Of a stretch of DNA of 42,807 nt, positions 31,562-40,655 are shown piece after piece. How positions within the stretch are numbered: the first letter of the stretch is position 1; every line of letters begins with the position of its first letter. Both the position numbers and the translations under genes were made by a program. The stretch covers positions 1 through 42,807 of the forward strand of contig CAYYYL010000024.1 in the NCBI GenBank assembly GCA_964475835.1. Direction: 5' to 3'. The DNA comes from JABDCI01 sp964475835 (GTDB lineage: Bacteria; Verrucomicrobiota; Verrucomicrobiia; JABWAM01). The notes beneath the pieces were generated by a model that did not search any database, was not told where the DNA came from, and saw only the letters and a list, made by a program, of their open reading frames with translations.

Positions 31562-32517
31562 AAAAACGAGATCCACTAATTCGGTCATTTTTCACCGTTT
31601 GGCTTGTTTTTTTCGTTCTCGCGTTGCTTATCAATTTCAAAAACGATGAAATGTTTAAACGCACTTACAGAGACTTTTTGTTCGATGAATTCGAAAGCTA
31701 TCTTGAATTCTTCGTGCTGTTTTTATTTTCGAGCCTGCAGGCTATGATAGCCGCCTCAGTGGTATGGGGACCGTGGCTGATCTTTTTTCATACTAGACGT
31801 TTGGGGCTGTTTGGATGGATCGCTTGGCGCAAGTTGCTTTCGGTTGCTATTGTATGTTTGCAATACTTTTTGGTTCTCTGGGCCATGGGGGGGATTTCCC
31901 CACACCGGTTATCTGTTCAGTATCATGTGGTCCTTGTCGTTGTTCACTCGGTCGAACTATATGTCATATTCCAACTGTTGATCAGGCTTGGGAACCCCGT
32001 TCAAACAATGCTTAACCTTGCAAATGGAGGCAATTTGGCCGCTCAAACGTCGCTTGGGGAAATGTATTTGAAAGGGGCTCGGGTTTCTCAGGATCCCAAG
32101 GCAGCTTTAGGTTGGTTTCGAGGGGCTGCAGAACGGGGTTATCCAACGGCTCAATATGCCCTCGGTTTGATGTGCCTGAATGGGGATGGCATTGAGTCAA
32201 ATGTTTCTGAGGGAATGAAATGGATCAAGCGAGCGGGCGAGGCAGGAAATGTGGATTCACAATTTCTTCTTGGTGTTCAGTATGAAAAAGGGGAGGCGGT
32301 CCCCCGTGATTTGATAGAAGCCTACAAATGGTTTTTCCTGGCCTCCCAGTGGCGGCGTTTGCAAGGGTTTAACCTGATACGCGATTTTGGTGCGGAAAAG
32401 GTAGCTCTCTCAGCTTCAAAAGAATGTAAACGGCTTGCTGCGATCATGGTATCGGAGGACATTCAACAGGCCAAAGGACGCGCAACCCCGATCGTATCCG
32501 CATTGAAGGGACTATAG
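31558..32517 (+). CDS. Membrane protein with Sel1-like repeats
   Basis: The 319-residue protein has four predicted membrane helices in the first half (about 10-27, 50-77, 93-112, 122-145). Three Sel1-type repeats follow at about 160-265 (AAQTSLGEMYLKGARVSQDP, TAQYALGLMCLNGDGIESN, DSQFLLGVQYEKGEAVPRD). Sel1 repeats are protein-binding helical arrays, common in signalling and stress complexes. It is the last gene of the cassette and is followed by a terminator. The substrate or partner is unknown, but the SPFH protein is the natural candidate. Confidence 0.75.
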   Translation: MKKRDPLIRSFFTVWLVFFVLALLINFKNDEMFKRTYRDFLFDEFESYLEFFVLFLFSSLQAMIAASVVWGPWLIFFHTRRLGLFGWIAWRKLLSVAIVCLQYFLVLWAMGGISPHRLSVQYHVVLVVVHSVELYVIFQLLIRLGNPVQTMLNLANGGNLAAQTSLGEMYLKGARVSQDPKAALGWFRGAAERGYPTAQYALGLMCLNGDGIESNVSEGMKWIKRAGEAGNVDSQFLLGVQYEKGEAVPRDLIEAYKWFFLASQWRRLQGFNLIRDFGAEKVALSASKECKRLAAIMVSEDIQQAKGRATPIVSALKGL

Positions 32518-32540
32518 GTGGGAGTCGTTTAGGGGAGGAT

Positions 32541-32567
32541 CCCACAAGGTGAGGTGTGTGGGTTTTT
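32541..32567 (+). terminator. Rho-independent terminator of the SPFH cassette
   Basis: cccaca at 32541-32546 pairs with tgtggg at 32557-32562, followed by five T residues. It lies just after the Sel1 gene and before leuC. Confidence 0.65.
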
Positions 32568-32577
32568 CGCAATTCCA

Positions 32578-32605
32578 TTGAATTTCCCACCAGACGGCCT
32601 AAACT
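32578..32605 (+). promoter_or_regulatory. Possible leuC promoter
   Basis: TTGAAT (32578-32583) and TAAACT (32600-32605) are spaced by 16 bases, each matching the consensus at four of six positions. The -10 box ends only 6 bases before the leuC ATG, which would make this a leaderless transcript. It is weaker than the leu and yefM promoters. Confidence 0.4.
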
Positions 32606-32611
32606 GGTGAG

Positions 32612-33982
32612 ATGACTTTGACTGAGAAATTACTGGCCCGTGCCAGCGGAAAGGCCCGTGTCGAGCCCGGCGAAAACGTCTGGGTGAAGGCGGATGTGCT
32701 GATGACCCATGACGTGTGCGGTCCGGGGACCATCGGTGTCTTCAAACGTGAATTCGGTGCCAACGCCAAGGTTTGGGATCGCGAGCGGGTGGTGATCATT
32801 CCCGATCACTACATCTTCACGGCCGATTCGAAGTCGAATCGGAACGTCGACATTTTGCGTGAATTTGTGAAGGAGCAGGGGATCAAATATTTCTACGACG
32901 TGATCGATAACCCCAATGGCACCTGGCAGTTTGACGCCTCGAAGGGCCTGCTGAAGAAGCAATATGGTTCGAATTTTGCCGGGGTCTGCCACACGGCGTT
33001 GCCTGCAAAGGGGCATACACGGCCCGGAGAAGTTCTTTTCGGAACGGATTCCCACACGTGCATGGCCGGGGCGTTCAACGAGTTTGCTACGGGCATTGGC
33101 AATACGGATGCCGGTTTTGTGTTGGGGACCGGAAAACTGTTGATCAAGGTTCCTCAGACGATGCGATTTCGTCTCGTGGGTGAGCTTCCCAAGGGGGTGA
33201 TGGCGAAGGATGTGATTCTGCATCTGATCGGGGACATCGGTTTTGATGGGGCCACATACCGTGCGATGCAGTTCGATGGACCGGGGGTGCATTCGATGAA
33301 CATGGACGATCGCATGACGATTGCGAACATGGCGATTGAGGCTGGCGGCAAGAATGGGATTTTCCCCTTCGACGAGATCACTCGCGCTTATGTGGATGAG
33401 AGGATTCGCGCGAATGGGACCCGTTCGACGTATGAACCTGTGGAGGAGGACAAGGATCAGAAATTTGTCTACGACAAGACGTTTGATCTTTCGAAGCTTG
33501 AGCCGACGATCGCCAAACATCCGGATCCCGGGCAACGGGCGACGGCGCGCGAGTGTTCGGACATCCAACTGGATCGGGCCTATATTGGGTCATGCACCGG
33601 CGGAAAAACGAGCGACTTTCTTGCCTTTGCGAAGATCGTTCAGGGCAAACGGGTGAAGATCGACACCTTTGGCGTGCCGGCGACGCCGGATGTGGTGCGT
33701 GATCTTCAAACGACGCAATGGGAGGGCAAGAGTGTCTGGGATATTCTGGAAAGCGCGGGGGTTCAGATGACCGAGAACGCCTCGTGTGCCGCGTGTCTGG
33801 GTGGACCTCAGGATACTTTTGGACGTCTCAACCGGCCGATGAATTGCATCACCGCGACCAATCGCAACTTTCCCGGACGCATGGGGCACAAGGAGTCGAA
33901 GGTGTTTTTGGCTTCACCCTACACTGTGGCGGCCTCGGCATTGACCGGGCACATCACGGATCCGAGGGAGTATCTGAGCTGA
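32612..33982 (+). CDS. leuC: 3-isopropylmalate dehydratase large subunit (LeuC/homoaconitase family)
   Basis: The 456-residue aconitase-family protein isomerises 2- and 3-isopropylmalate with a [4Fe-4S] cluster. Cluster cysteines are visible at 328 (GSCTGGKTSDF), 392 and 395 (SCAACLGGP), and the substrate loops FGTDSHTCMAGA and TNRNFPGRMGHKES are intact. Most LeuC proteins have GSCTNGR where this has GSCTGGK, so a homoaconitase-like or divergent form is possible. leuD and leuB are not adjacent, and leuA is 21 kb away. The ATG follows a possible promoter so closely that the mRNA may be leaderless. Confidence 0.85.
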   Translation: MTLTEKLLARASGKARVEPGENVWVKADVLMTHDVCGPGTIGVFKREFGANAKVWDRERVVIIPDHYIFTADSKSNRNVDILREFVKEQGIKYFYDVIDNPNGTWQFDASKGLLKKQYGSNFAGVCHTALPAKGHTRPGEVLFGTDSHTCMAGAFNEFATGIGNTDAGFVLGTGKLLIKVPQTMRFRLVGELPKGVMAKDVILHLIGDIGFDGATYRAMQFDGPGVHSMNMDDRMTIANMAIEAGGKNGIFPFDEITRAYVDERIRANGTRSTYEPVEEDKDQKFVYDKTFDLSKLEPTIAKHPDPGQRATARECSDIQLDRAYIGSCTGGKTSDFLAFAKIVQGKRVKIDTFGVPATPDVVRDLQTTQWEGKSVWDILESAGVQMTENASCAACLGGPQDTFGRLNRPMNCITATNRNFPGRMGHKESKVFLASPYTVAASALTGHITDPREYLS

Positions 33983-34033
33983 GTGGGATCATATTGCAAT
34001 GTACGGGCTTGAAATCATTTGCACGATTCCCAT

Positions 34034-34080
34034 CGCAAGGACGCGACGGGCTACCCGTGGTAGGCAGCCGCGTCCCTGCG
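34034..34080. repeat. Imperfect G+C-rich dyad
   Basis: cgcaaggacgcgacgggctac (34034-34054, 21 bases, listed here in two halves: cgcaaggacgcg and acgggctac) is complementary to 34060-34080 at 17 of 21 positions. No T-run follows. It occupies most of the gap between leuC and the GH-GT2 gene. Confidence 0.6.
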
Positions 34081-34186
34081 GCCGCATCGGATGGATGGAG
34101 GTCTCCGTGAAAGAGAGTCTTTCGATAGGGCACAGATCCACTTATCGAGGTTTGTCGGATCACAGCCAGGGGCGGCTGTTCCACGG

Positions 34187-36727
34187 ATGATTATGAGTGT
34201 CTCCGAACAAAGGGTTCATGGCGCTGCGACATCGCAACGCATCCAGGTCCGTTCGAAGTTTTTCTTCCAGGGCGGCCGGAAGTTTTTCGTCAAGGGGGTG
34301 ACGTATGGACCTTTCAAGCCGGTCGGCGACGTGCATCTGCCCTCGGTGGAACGGGTGCGCGCGGATTTGAAATTGATGAACGAGGCGGGCATCAACACCG
34401 TGCGCCTTTATCATGCACCTCCACGCTGGTTTCTGGACGAATGCGAGCTGGCTGGGATCAAGGCATTCATCACGCTTCCCTGGGAACAGCACATTTCGTT
34501 TCTGGACCGGACGGCGACGCGGCGGGGGATTCGTGAAAAGCTGGCGGCGGCGGTTCGTGCGAATCAGGGGCATCCCGCCGTGTTTGCGTATGCGGTGGGC
34601 AATGAGATTCCCGCGCCGGTGGCGCGCTGGTATGGATCGTACCGCATCGAAAGTTTCATCGAGAGCCTTGTTGATGCGACGCGAAACGTCGATTCGCGGC
34701 CGCTTTACACCTATGCCAGCTATCCCTCGACGGAATATCTGCTTCCCGGGTCGATTGATTTTCACTGTTTCAATGTCTACCTGCACAACCAGGCGGCTTT
34801 TCAGCGCTACCTGGCGCGACTCCAGAATCTGTCCGCCGAGAAACCGTTGATGCTTGGGGAGTTTGGAATGGACACCCTGCGTCATCCGGAGGAGGAGCAG
34901 GCGGAATTGTTTCGCTGGCATGTGGAGACCGTGGCTCGCATGGGACTCGCGGGAACGTTTCTATTCGCCTGGACGGATGATTGGTTCACGGGAGGACATC
35001 AAATCACGGACTGGAAATTCGGGATCGTCGATGCCGACCGGAAGCCGAAGAAATCCTTTCACACGGTAAAGGGTTTATTCAAGGATGCCCATCGGATCGC
35101 CCTGAAAAACTATCCGAAGGTCTCGGTGGTGGTCTGTTCGTACAACGGAGCGCGCACGCTCGAGGCGTGTCTGACCCCCCTGTTGCAGATGGACTATCCG
35201 GATTATGAGGTGATCCTGGTGGATGACGGGTCGACGGATTCCACCCAGGAGATCATGAAGGATTTTCCGAAAGTGAAAAATATCCGCCAGAAGAACATGG
35301 GGTTGAGTGTGGCGCGCAATGTGGGAATGCAAGCGGCGGCGGGGGAGGTGGTGGCGTATACGGATTCGGACTGCATGGCGGACAAGGACTGGCTCTACTA
35401 TCTGGTGGGAACCCTTCAGCAGGAAAATTTCATCGCGGTGGGCGGGCCGAATATTTCTCCTCCAGCCCAGAGCTGGGCCCAGGCGTGCGTGGCGGCGTCC
35501 CCCGGGCAGCCGAGTCACGTGCTGGTGGACGATTCCGAGGCGGAGCACGTGCCGGGGTGCAACATGGCTTTTTACAAATGGGCCCTTGAATCCATTGGCG
35601 GGTTCGATCCGGTCTATCGAAAGGCGGGGGATGATGTCGATGTCTGCTGGCGATTGATGCAGGAGGGGCATCGAATCGGGTTCAGCCCGTCGGCTGTGGT
35701 GTGGCATCACCGCCGGTTCAGCATCAATGCGTATTTCAAGCAGCAGGAAGGATATGGCGAGGCGGAGGCGCTTCTGCGCTTCAAGCATTTCGTGTTTTTC
35801 GGGCCGACGGGGTCTGCGAAGTGGAAGGGGCAGGTGTATGGAAGCACGCATCTGTCCTCCCTTTTTCATCGCCCCATTGTGTATCATGGAGTGTTTGGGA
35901 TGGGATTGTTTCAGAGCATCTACCCGAGGAAGACATCGGATTTTGTCCTGCTGATGAGCAGCCTTGAGTGGAACATGCTCACCCTGCTCAGTCTGCTTGT
36001 GGCCATTCAGATGCGTGGGGGCTGGTATGTGCCCGCGCTTCTCTTTACGTGCACCGTGCTGGTGGGTTTTTCGTATGGATTGCGTGCCCGGGTGGAGCCG
36101 CCGTATCAGAAGTTTTACAGCCACATCCTCGTTTCCCTGCTTGCGATCTGGCAGCCGATTACACGCGGTTGGGCCCGGTATTCCACGTGGATGCGGCAGA
36201 AGAGGGTGCCACCCCGGAAGCAGAGGCCTCCCCAGTCCATTGTCTGGGATCAACCCGCGGTGCTTTCGTTTTGGAGTGAAAAGAGTGTGGGACGGGAGCA
36301 GTTCCTTCCCGCCTTCCAGGCTCAATTAAACGACGAAGGATGGAAATATTCCCCCGACACCGGGTGGTCGAACTGGGATTTTCAAGTTTACGGGGACCGT
36401 TGGTGGCAGATGCGATTGCTGACGGTCACCGAGGAGCATGGCAGCGGGAAGCGCCTGACCCGGGTCCGACTGCATCCGAGTCCCACGACATTTTGCCGGC
36501 TGCTCGCCTATGTGGTGGGTGCCATCAGTCTCCTGGCCCTGGTGCCGTATTGGCGGACCACATCCCCGGAGGGGTATGTGATCATTGGGTCATGGTTTGG
36601 GCTGGTTTCCTTCTGGCTAACGTATGTGGTCTGGAAGAGTTCAAGATTGCGGAAACGCCTTGCCCTGCTGGTCGAGCTGGCGGCCAGGGCTTGTGACATC
36701 CTGCATGTGACGCCGAAGAAATCCTGA
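34187..36727 (+). CDS. Glycoside hydrolase-glycosyltransferase 2 fusion with membrane segments
   Basis: The frame opens from 34091, but ATG 34187 or 34193 gives a compact start. The resulting 846-residue protein has two parts. Residues 20-300 form a TIM-barrel glycosidase of the GH2/GH5 clan type, with acid/base Glu140 in VGNE and nucleophile Glu225 in LGEFG. Residues 310-530 form a GT2 glycosyltransferase: VSVVVCSYNG, VDDGSTD, the DSD motif at 393-395, GCNMAF and DDVD at 482-485. Membrane helices follow at about 610-670 and 780-830. It may build a polysaccharide and also trim or remodel it. The neighbours give no pathway. Confidence 0.85.
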   Translation: MIMSVSEQRVHGAATSQRIQVRSKFFFQGGRKFFVKGVTYGPFKPVGDVHLPSVERVRADLKLMNEAGINTVRLYHAPPRWFLDECELAGIKAFITLPWEQHISFLDRTATRRGIREKLAAAVRANQGHPAVFAYAVGNEIPAPVARWYGSYRIESFIESLVDATRNVDSRPLYTYASYPSTEYLLPGSIDFHCFNVYLHNQAAFQRYLARLQNLSAEKPLMLGEFGMDTLRHPEEEQAELFRWHVETVARMGLAGTFLFAWTDDWFTGGHQITDWKFGIVDADRKPKKSFHTVKGLFKDAHRIALKNYPKVSVVVCSYNGARTLEACLTPLLQMDYPDYEVILVDDGSTDSTQEIMKDFPKVKNIRQKNMGLSVARNVGMQAAAGEVVAYTDSDCMADKDWLYYLVGTLQQENFIAVGGPNISPPAQSWAQACVAASPGQPSHVLVDDSEAEHVPGCNMAFYKWALESIGGFDPVYRKAGDDVDVCWRLMQEGHRIGFSPSAVVWHHRRFSINAYFKQQEGYGEAEALLRFKHFVFFGPTGSAKWKGQVYGSTHLSSLFHRPIVYHGVFGMGLFQSIYPRKTSDFVLLMSSLEWNMLTLLSLLVAIQMRGGWYVPALLFTCTVLVGFSYGLRARVEPPYQKFYSHILVSLLAIWQPITRGWARYSTWMRQKRVPPRKQRPPQSIVWDQPAVLSFWSEKSVGREQFLPAFQAQLNDEGWKYSPDTGWSNWDFQVYGDRWWQMRLLTVTEEHGSGKRLTRVRLHPSPTTFCRLLAYVVGAISLLALVPYWRTTSPEGYVIIGSWFGLVSFWLTYVVWKSSRLRKRLALLVELAARACDILHVTPKKS

Positions 36728-36736
36728 AAACAACTT

Positions 36737-38524
36737 CTACTGTTTGCGAAACCGCTGGGTGATGGCCATGGTGACGTATTTGTAGACGTGGATGGCGGTG
36801 GTTGTGGCGCGCTGCCAGATGCCGAACCGTTTCTTCCGGGAGGGAAGCGACTTCATGAAGCTTTTGAGGAGGGCTTGTCCATCCTTCGGTTTCTTCCTCA
36901 TGGTCTGGAACATGAGCTGCTTGGCAAGGGTGAGATCGGCGATGAATTCGATATGGCTGAGGTATCGATCCTCCACGTTTTTTTTGAGTGATTTCTCCAC
37001 GATGCGGCAGGTGGTGTCCGAAACCCAGGGGGCGTAGGCTTTGAATGTCACGAGGGGGGATTTCACATGCATCAGGGCGACTTCCTCTGGCGTTTTGGCT
37101 CGGAATGGAGCGATGCCGCGGAGGAGATGGTAGAGGGTGGCGCCGAGGCTGTAGATATCGCTTCGAAAATCCTCGGGTTCCCCTCGGACGCGTTCCGGTG
37201 GGATGTAGAGGGGGGTTCCGAACACGGAGGCTTCCTCCCCTTCGACAAAAAGTTTTTCCGTGTTGGCAAACTGAACGAGACCGAAATCGAGAACTTTGAC
37301 GTAGCCCTCAAACGTCACCATGATGTTCTCGGGTTTCACATCTCCGTGGATCAAACCATTCTCATGGGCGATTCCCAGACCTGCGGCGGCCTGGCGCATG
37401 ATTTCGAGGCAGGTCAGCTCCGGCAGCCCTTGTTTGAACCGTTCCTTGTTTCCTTCGTAAGCCCACTCGGCTGAGCTGGGCTTGGTGGAGCGGGCATCAT
37501 TTTGCAGGGATCCCATGATTTCCGAAAGGGTCATTCCCTCGACGAGTTCGAGGCACATGTAGTAAAAGCCCTGATATTCCCCGCCCTCGTAGACCTGGAT
37601 GATGTTGGGATGGATGAGTTTTTGAGTCAGACCGATTTCCCGGAGGAAGCTTTGTACGCTCTGGGGATTTCGAATGATTTCGGCGGCGCTGAGAACCTTG
37701 ATGGCAAGTTTTCTCTTATTTTTGAGATTCTGAGCGAGGTAGAGAACGCTCGTGCCCCCGGCGTTCAAACGGTAATCCAGGCGGAACTGGCTGAACTGAC
37801 GAAAGAGTTCAAACGTCTGGCCGCAGCTCGAGCAGACCACTTCATCGAGGGGATCGAATTCGGCGACATTCACCTTCGCTTTGCACTCAGGGCAGTGCGT
37901 GACGCGCGCCGCCCCGTAAGTATCCAGTTGCACGCTTTCGAGGGTGAGGGTGATGCCGATGGCGTCCAGCACCTCCTTATCGGAGCGCTGGTGGGGGAAG
38001 GCCGCCGCCATGTAGTGAAATCCGCAGACCTCTCCGGTGGAATAGCTGCTGATGACAGGGGGAACACACCGGGCCCGGATCACCTCGCATTCCTTGAGGA
38101 ACTCGCCCATGGCGCCTGCCTGGTTGACGACGTGTCCGCTGAGAATTTTTAATATCGCCTTGCCGTAGCCGTCCTTGCGCTCGGCAAGATAGACGGCGTT
38201 GTGCCATCCGGCTTCATAGGCCTTGATCAGATTGTAATCCCCAAACTCCTTCAGCACTTCCAGGGTCGCCCGGCAGTGGGGGCATTCAATGGGGGAAAGG
38301 GGATCGAAGGCCCCGACGTCAATATGCTGCTGGCACTGGGTGCAGGGGATGATGCGGGGCGGGGCCTGGTAGGGGGGGATGAAGGTGGGTGCCCTTGGGG
38401 GGGATGGTTGCGATCCATCCTGAGGGGTGCAGACATGAAGGGGTACGCCGTAATCCAGGGAGTCGACTTTCAGTTCCTTCCCGCAAAGGGGACAGGGAAT
38501 GGACGTCTCCTGCGGCAGTGTCAT
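36737..38524 (-). CDS. Ser/Thr protein kinase with a duplicated zinc-ribbon/N-lobe unit
   Basis: The 595-residue protein has zinc-ribbon Cys pairs at 11/14, 61/64 with 81/84, and 211/214 with 231/234. After the second ribbon comes a kinase N-lobe alone (about 96-190) with a lysine at 126 (KAILKIL). The full kinase domain (about 247-530) follows the third ribbon, with Lys276, HGDVKPEN at 393-400, DFG at 413-415 and GTPLYIPPERVRG. Ribbons and lysines recur with a period of 150 residues. HGD replaces the usual HRD arginine, so it is a non-RD kinase. No membrane helix is obvious. It is 87 bases downstream of the Hsp70 gene on the same strand. Confidence 0.88.
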   Translation of the reverse strand: MTLPQETSIPCPLCGKELKVDSLDYGVPLHVCTPQDGSQPSPPRAPTFIPPYQAPPRIIPCTQCQQHIDVGAFDPLSPIECPHCRATLEVLKEFGDYNLIKAYEAGWHNAVYLAERKDGYGKAILKILSGHVVNQAGAMGEFLKECEVIRARCVPPVISSYSTGEVCGFHYMAAAFPHQRSDKEVLDAIGITLTLESVQLDTYGAARVTHCPECKAKVNVAEFDPLDEVVCSSCGQTFELFRQFSQFRLDYRLNAGGTSVLYLAQNLKNKRKLAIKVLSAAEIIRNPQSVQSFLREIGLTQKLIHPNIIQVYEGGEYQGFYYMCLELVEGMTLSEIMGSLQNDARSTKPSSAEWAYEGNKERFKQGLPELTCLEIMRQAAAGLGIAHENGLIHGDVKPENIMVTFEGYVKVLDFGLVQFANTEKLFVEGEEASVFGTPLYIPPERVRGEPEDFRSDIYSLGATLYHLLRGIAPFRAKTPEEVALMHVKSPLVTFKAYAPWVSDTTCRIVEKSLKKNVEDRYLSHIEFIADLTLAKQLMFQTMRKKPKDGQALLKSFMKSLPSRKKRFGIWQRATTTAIHVYKYVTMAITQRFRKQ

Positions 38525-38611
38525 GCTTGATCAAGATGCCGCAATTTGCATGGGCTGACAAGTAGATCTTGGACGATCCCGGGCACGTGGCGCCTTGGGT
38601 AAGAAGGACTT

Positions 38612-40447
38612 TCAGCGATGGGACAAGGATTGAATCATTCGCACCGCCAGGGACTGGGTGACTTCATTGAGGGCCAGGTTTGCGGTTTTGAGCCGGGAGG
38701 TTTCCCCGGTCCGCATCCCCTCTTTTTGGGTTTTCAATGCTTCTTCGACGCCCTGGATGGCGGAAATGATGTTCCGGTGCTCTTCGGGGGAAAGTTGGGA
38801 GCCGACTTCCGAGAGCCCGTGGCGGGTGGCGCGAAGGAGTTCCTGGGCCTGGTGGGAGGCGTCGATCCAGTGGCGTTGGTGAAGGTCGTCCCAGGCGTGT
38901 TCGACGGATTCCTCAATCATCTTTTCCACGGCCTCATCCGATACGTCCACGGCGGATTGCATCTCCACCTTTTTTTCGTGTCCCGTGGAGATGTCACGGG
39001 CGAGAACATGAAGGATCCCGCTGGCATCGATCTCAAATTGTACCCCCACCCGTGGAACGCCCCGTGGGGCAGGTTCGAATTCGATGGCAAACTTTCCGAG
39101 CGACCAATTGTCGCGGGCCATTTCACGTTCGCCCTGGAGGACGTGGATGAGCATCAATTTTTGATGGTCGACAGCCGTGGTGAACATCTCCCCGGCTTTC
39201 AATGGAATGGTGGAATTGCGGGGGATGATGACGTTCATCAATCCACCAAACGTCTCCAGTCCGAGGGAGAGCGGGGTGATGTCGAGAAGGAGAAGGTTTT
39301 GAAATCCTCCGGAGAGAATTTCCGCCTGGATGGCCGCGCCGAGGGCGATGGCTTCATCGGGATGGATGGAGGTGTTGGGCTCGCGGCCGAAGATTTCCTG
39401 GACGAAGGTTCGCACCAGGGGCATGCGCGTCTGGCCTCCCACGAGAATCACCTCGGCGAGTTCTCCGGGTTCGAGCTTCGCGTCGGCCAGGGCCCGGAGA
39501 CAGTGGTTGCGGGTGCGGTGAATGATTTCCCGGGTGAGATCTTCGAGGGTGCTTCGGGTCAGGGTGTGGGAGAAACTGAAATCCGGGGTGAGGAAGGGGA
39601 GGGAGATGTCCACCGAGTTCGCCGTCGAAAGATCCCGCTTGGCACGCTCCGCAGCTTCTTGAACTCGTGCGAGGATGAGGGGGTGTTTTGTCAGGGGGTG
39701 AAGTGCCGGACTCTGGGATTCGATCTGGGCGGTGAGATATTTGGTGATTTTTCGATCCAGATCGTCACCTCCAAGGCGGGTGTTTCCCTGGGTGGAAAGC
39801 ACCTGAAAGGTTCCGTTCTGACATTCAAGGATGGAGATGTCGAAGGTGCCTCCGCCGAGGTCGTAGACGGCTATTTTCGAATGCGTTTTGAGTTTGTCGA
39901 GGCCATAGGCGAGGGCTGCTGCCGTGGGTTCGTTGATGATGCGTTCGACGGTCAGTCCCGCGAGTTCGCCGGCGCATTTGGTGGCGGTGCGTTGCGCGTC
40001 GTTGAAGTAGGCTGGAACCGTGATCACCGCACGGGTGATTTCCCCGGAAAAGTAGTCCGTCGCGTCCTGTTTGAGTTTTTTCAAGACCAGGCTGGAGAGT
40101 TCCTCTGCGGTCCAGGGATGGCCGTCCATCGGAAAACGGGGCGGGTGTTGACCTTCCCGCTGGAGGGGATAGGGGGTGTCGGCCTCCCCGTCCGGGATTT
40201 CCGAGCTTCGACGTCCGATGAAACGCTTCACGGAAAAAAAGGTTCGGGCGGGATCCTTGGCCCGGGCCCTTTGGGCCTCCCAGCCCACAAGGGGATCGCC
40301 TCCCGAAGGGGGAAAGTGGATCACAGAAGGTGTCAAGCGATGGCCGTGACCGTCGGAAATGACCAGAGGAAGGCCGGATTCCACGGTGGCTACCAGGGAA
40401 TGAGTGGTTCCCAAATCGATGCCTACAATTCGTCCCATGGATCCCAT
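38612..40447 (-). CDS. Hsp70-family chaperone (DnaK/HscA-like)
   Basis: The frame is open to 40624, but ATG 40447 or 40438 directly precedes the Hsp70 N-terminus GRIVGIDLGTTHSLVA, giving about 611 residues. The ATPase domain has VTVPAYFNDAQR, NEPTAAALAYG, YDLGGGTFDIS and VILVGGQTRMPLV. The substrate domain contains LLLDITPLSLGLETFGG. The C-terminal lid is shorter than DnaK's and lacks the long acidic tail. It is more like HscC/HscA or a paralogous DnaK than the main DnaK. No grpE or dnaJ is adjacent. The kinase gene follows on the same strand. Confidence 0.9.
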   Translation of the reverse strand: MGSMGRIVGIDLGTTHSLVATVESGLPLVISDGHGHRLTPSVIHFPPSGGDPLVGWEAQRARAKDPARTFFSVKRFIGRRSSEIPDGEADTPYPLQREGQHPPRFPMDGHPWTAEELSSLVLKKLKQDATDYFSGEITRAVITVPAYFNDAQRTATKCAGELAGLTVERIINEPTAAALAYGLDKLKTHSKIAVYDLGGGTFDISILECQNGTFQVLSTQGNTRLGGDDLDRKITKYLTAQIESQSPALHPLTKHPLILARVQEAAERAKRDLSTANSVDISLPFLTPDFSFSHTLTRSTLEDLTREIIHRTRNHCLRALADAKLEPGELAEVILVGGQTRMPLVRTFVQEIFGREPNTSIHPDEAIALGAAIQAEILSGGFQNLLLLDITPLSLGLETFGGLMNVIIPRNSTIPLKAGEMFTTAVDHQKLMLIHVLQGEREMARDNWSLGKFAIEFEPAPRGVPRVGVQFEIDASGILHVLARDISTGHEKKVEMQSAVDVSDEAVEKMIEESVEHAWDDLHQRHWIDASHQAQELLRATRHGLSEVGSQLSPEEHRNIISAIQGVEEALKTQKEGMRTGETSRLKTANLALNEVTQSLAVRMIQSLSHR

Positions 40448-40655
40448 GGTGCGAAGGAAATGGTTAAAGTCAAGGATCCCGCGACAATAAATCCAATGGG
40501 GAACAGGGTGGAGATAAAGTTGGGGATGGTGCTTGCCGATAGAGTCTATAGGAATTGACTTGGCGTGCTCTTCGGGATTCCAGAGAATTGAAATCGCAGA
40601 CTCGCCTTGTTGGTTATGGGCCAACCCTTTTGTGAACTTTTATCCCTGTTGAACC
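40448..40655. other. Divergent intergenic region between the Hsp70 and sigma-factor genes
   Basis: This 208-base gap must carry promoters for both directions. I found no convincing -35/-10 pair on either strand and no CIRCE-like heat-shock repeat. Confidence 0.4.

Noticed and set aside
32612..33982. Reading this gene as aconitase (acnA)
   Set aside because: The protein is about 456 residues, half the length of aconitase A, and the C-terminal TNRNFPGRMGHKES segment fits LeuC/homoaconitase large subunits.
38618..40558. Long open frame of 646 codons on the plus strand
   Set aside because: It lies wholly antisense to the Hsp70 gene, whose motifs are unmistakable. Its product is low-complexity and resembles no protein family. 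It reflects codon bias on the opposite strand.
40448..40655. CIRCE-type heat-shock operator before the Hsp70 gene
   Set aside because: No TTAGCACTC-N9-GAGTGCTAA-like inverted repeat is present in the gap.
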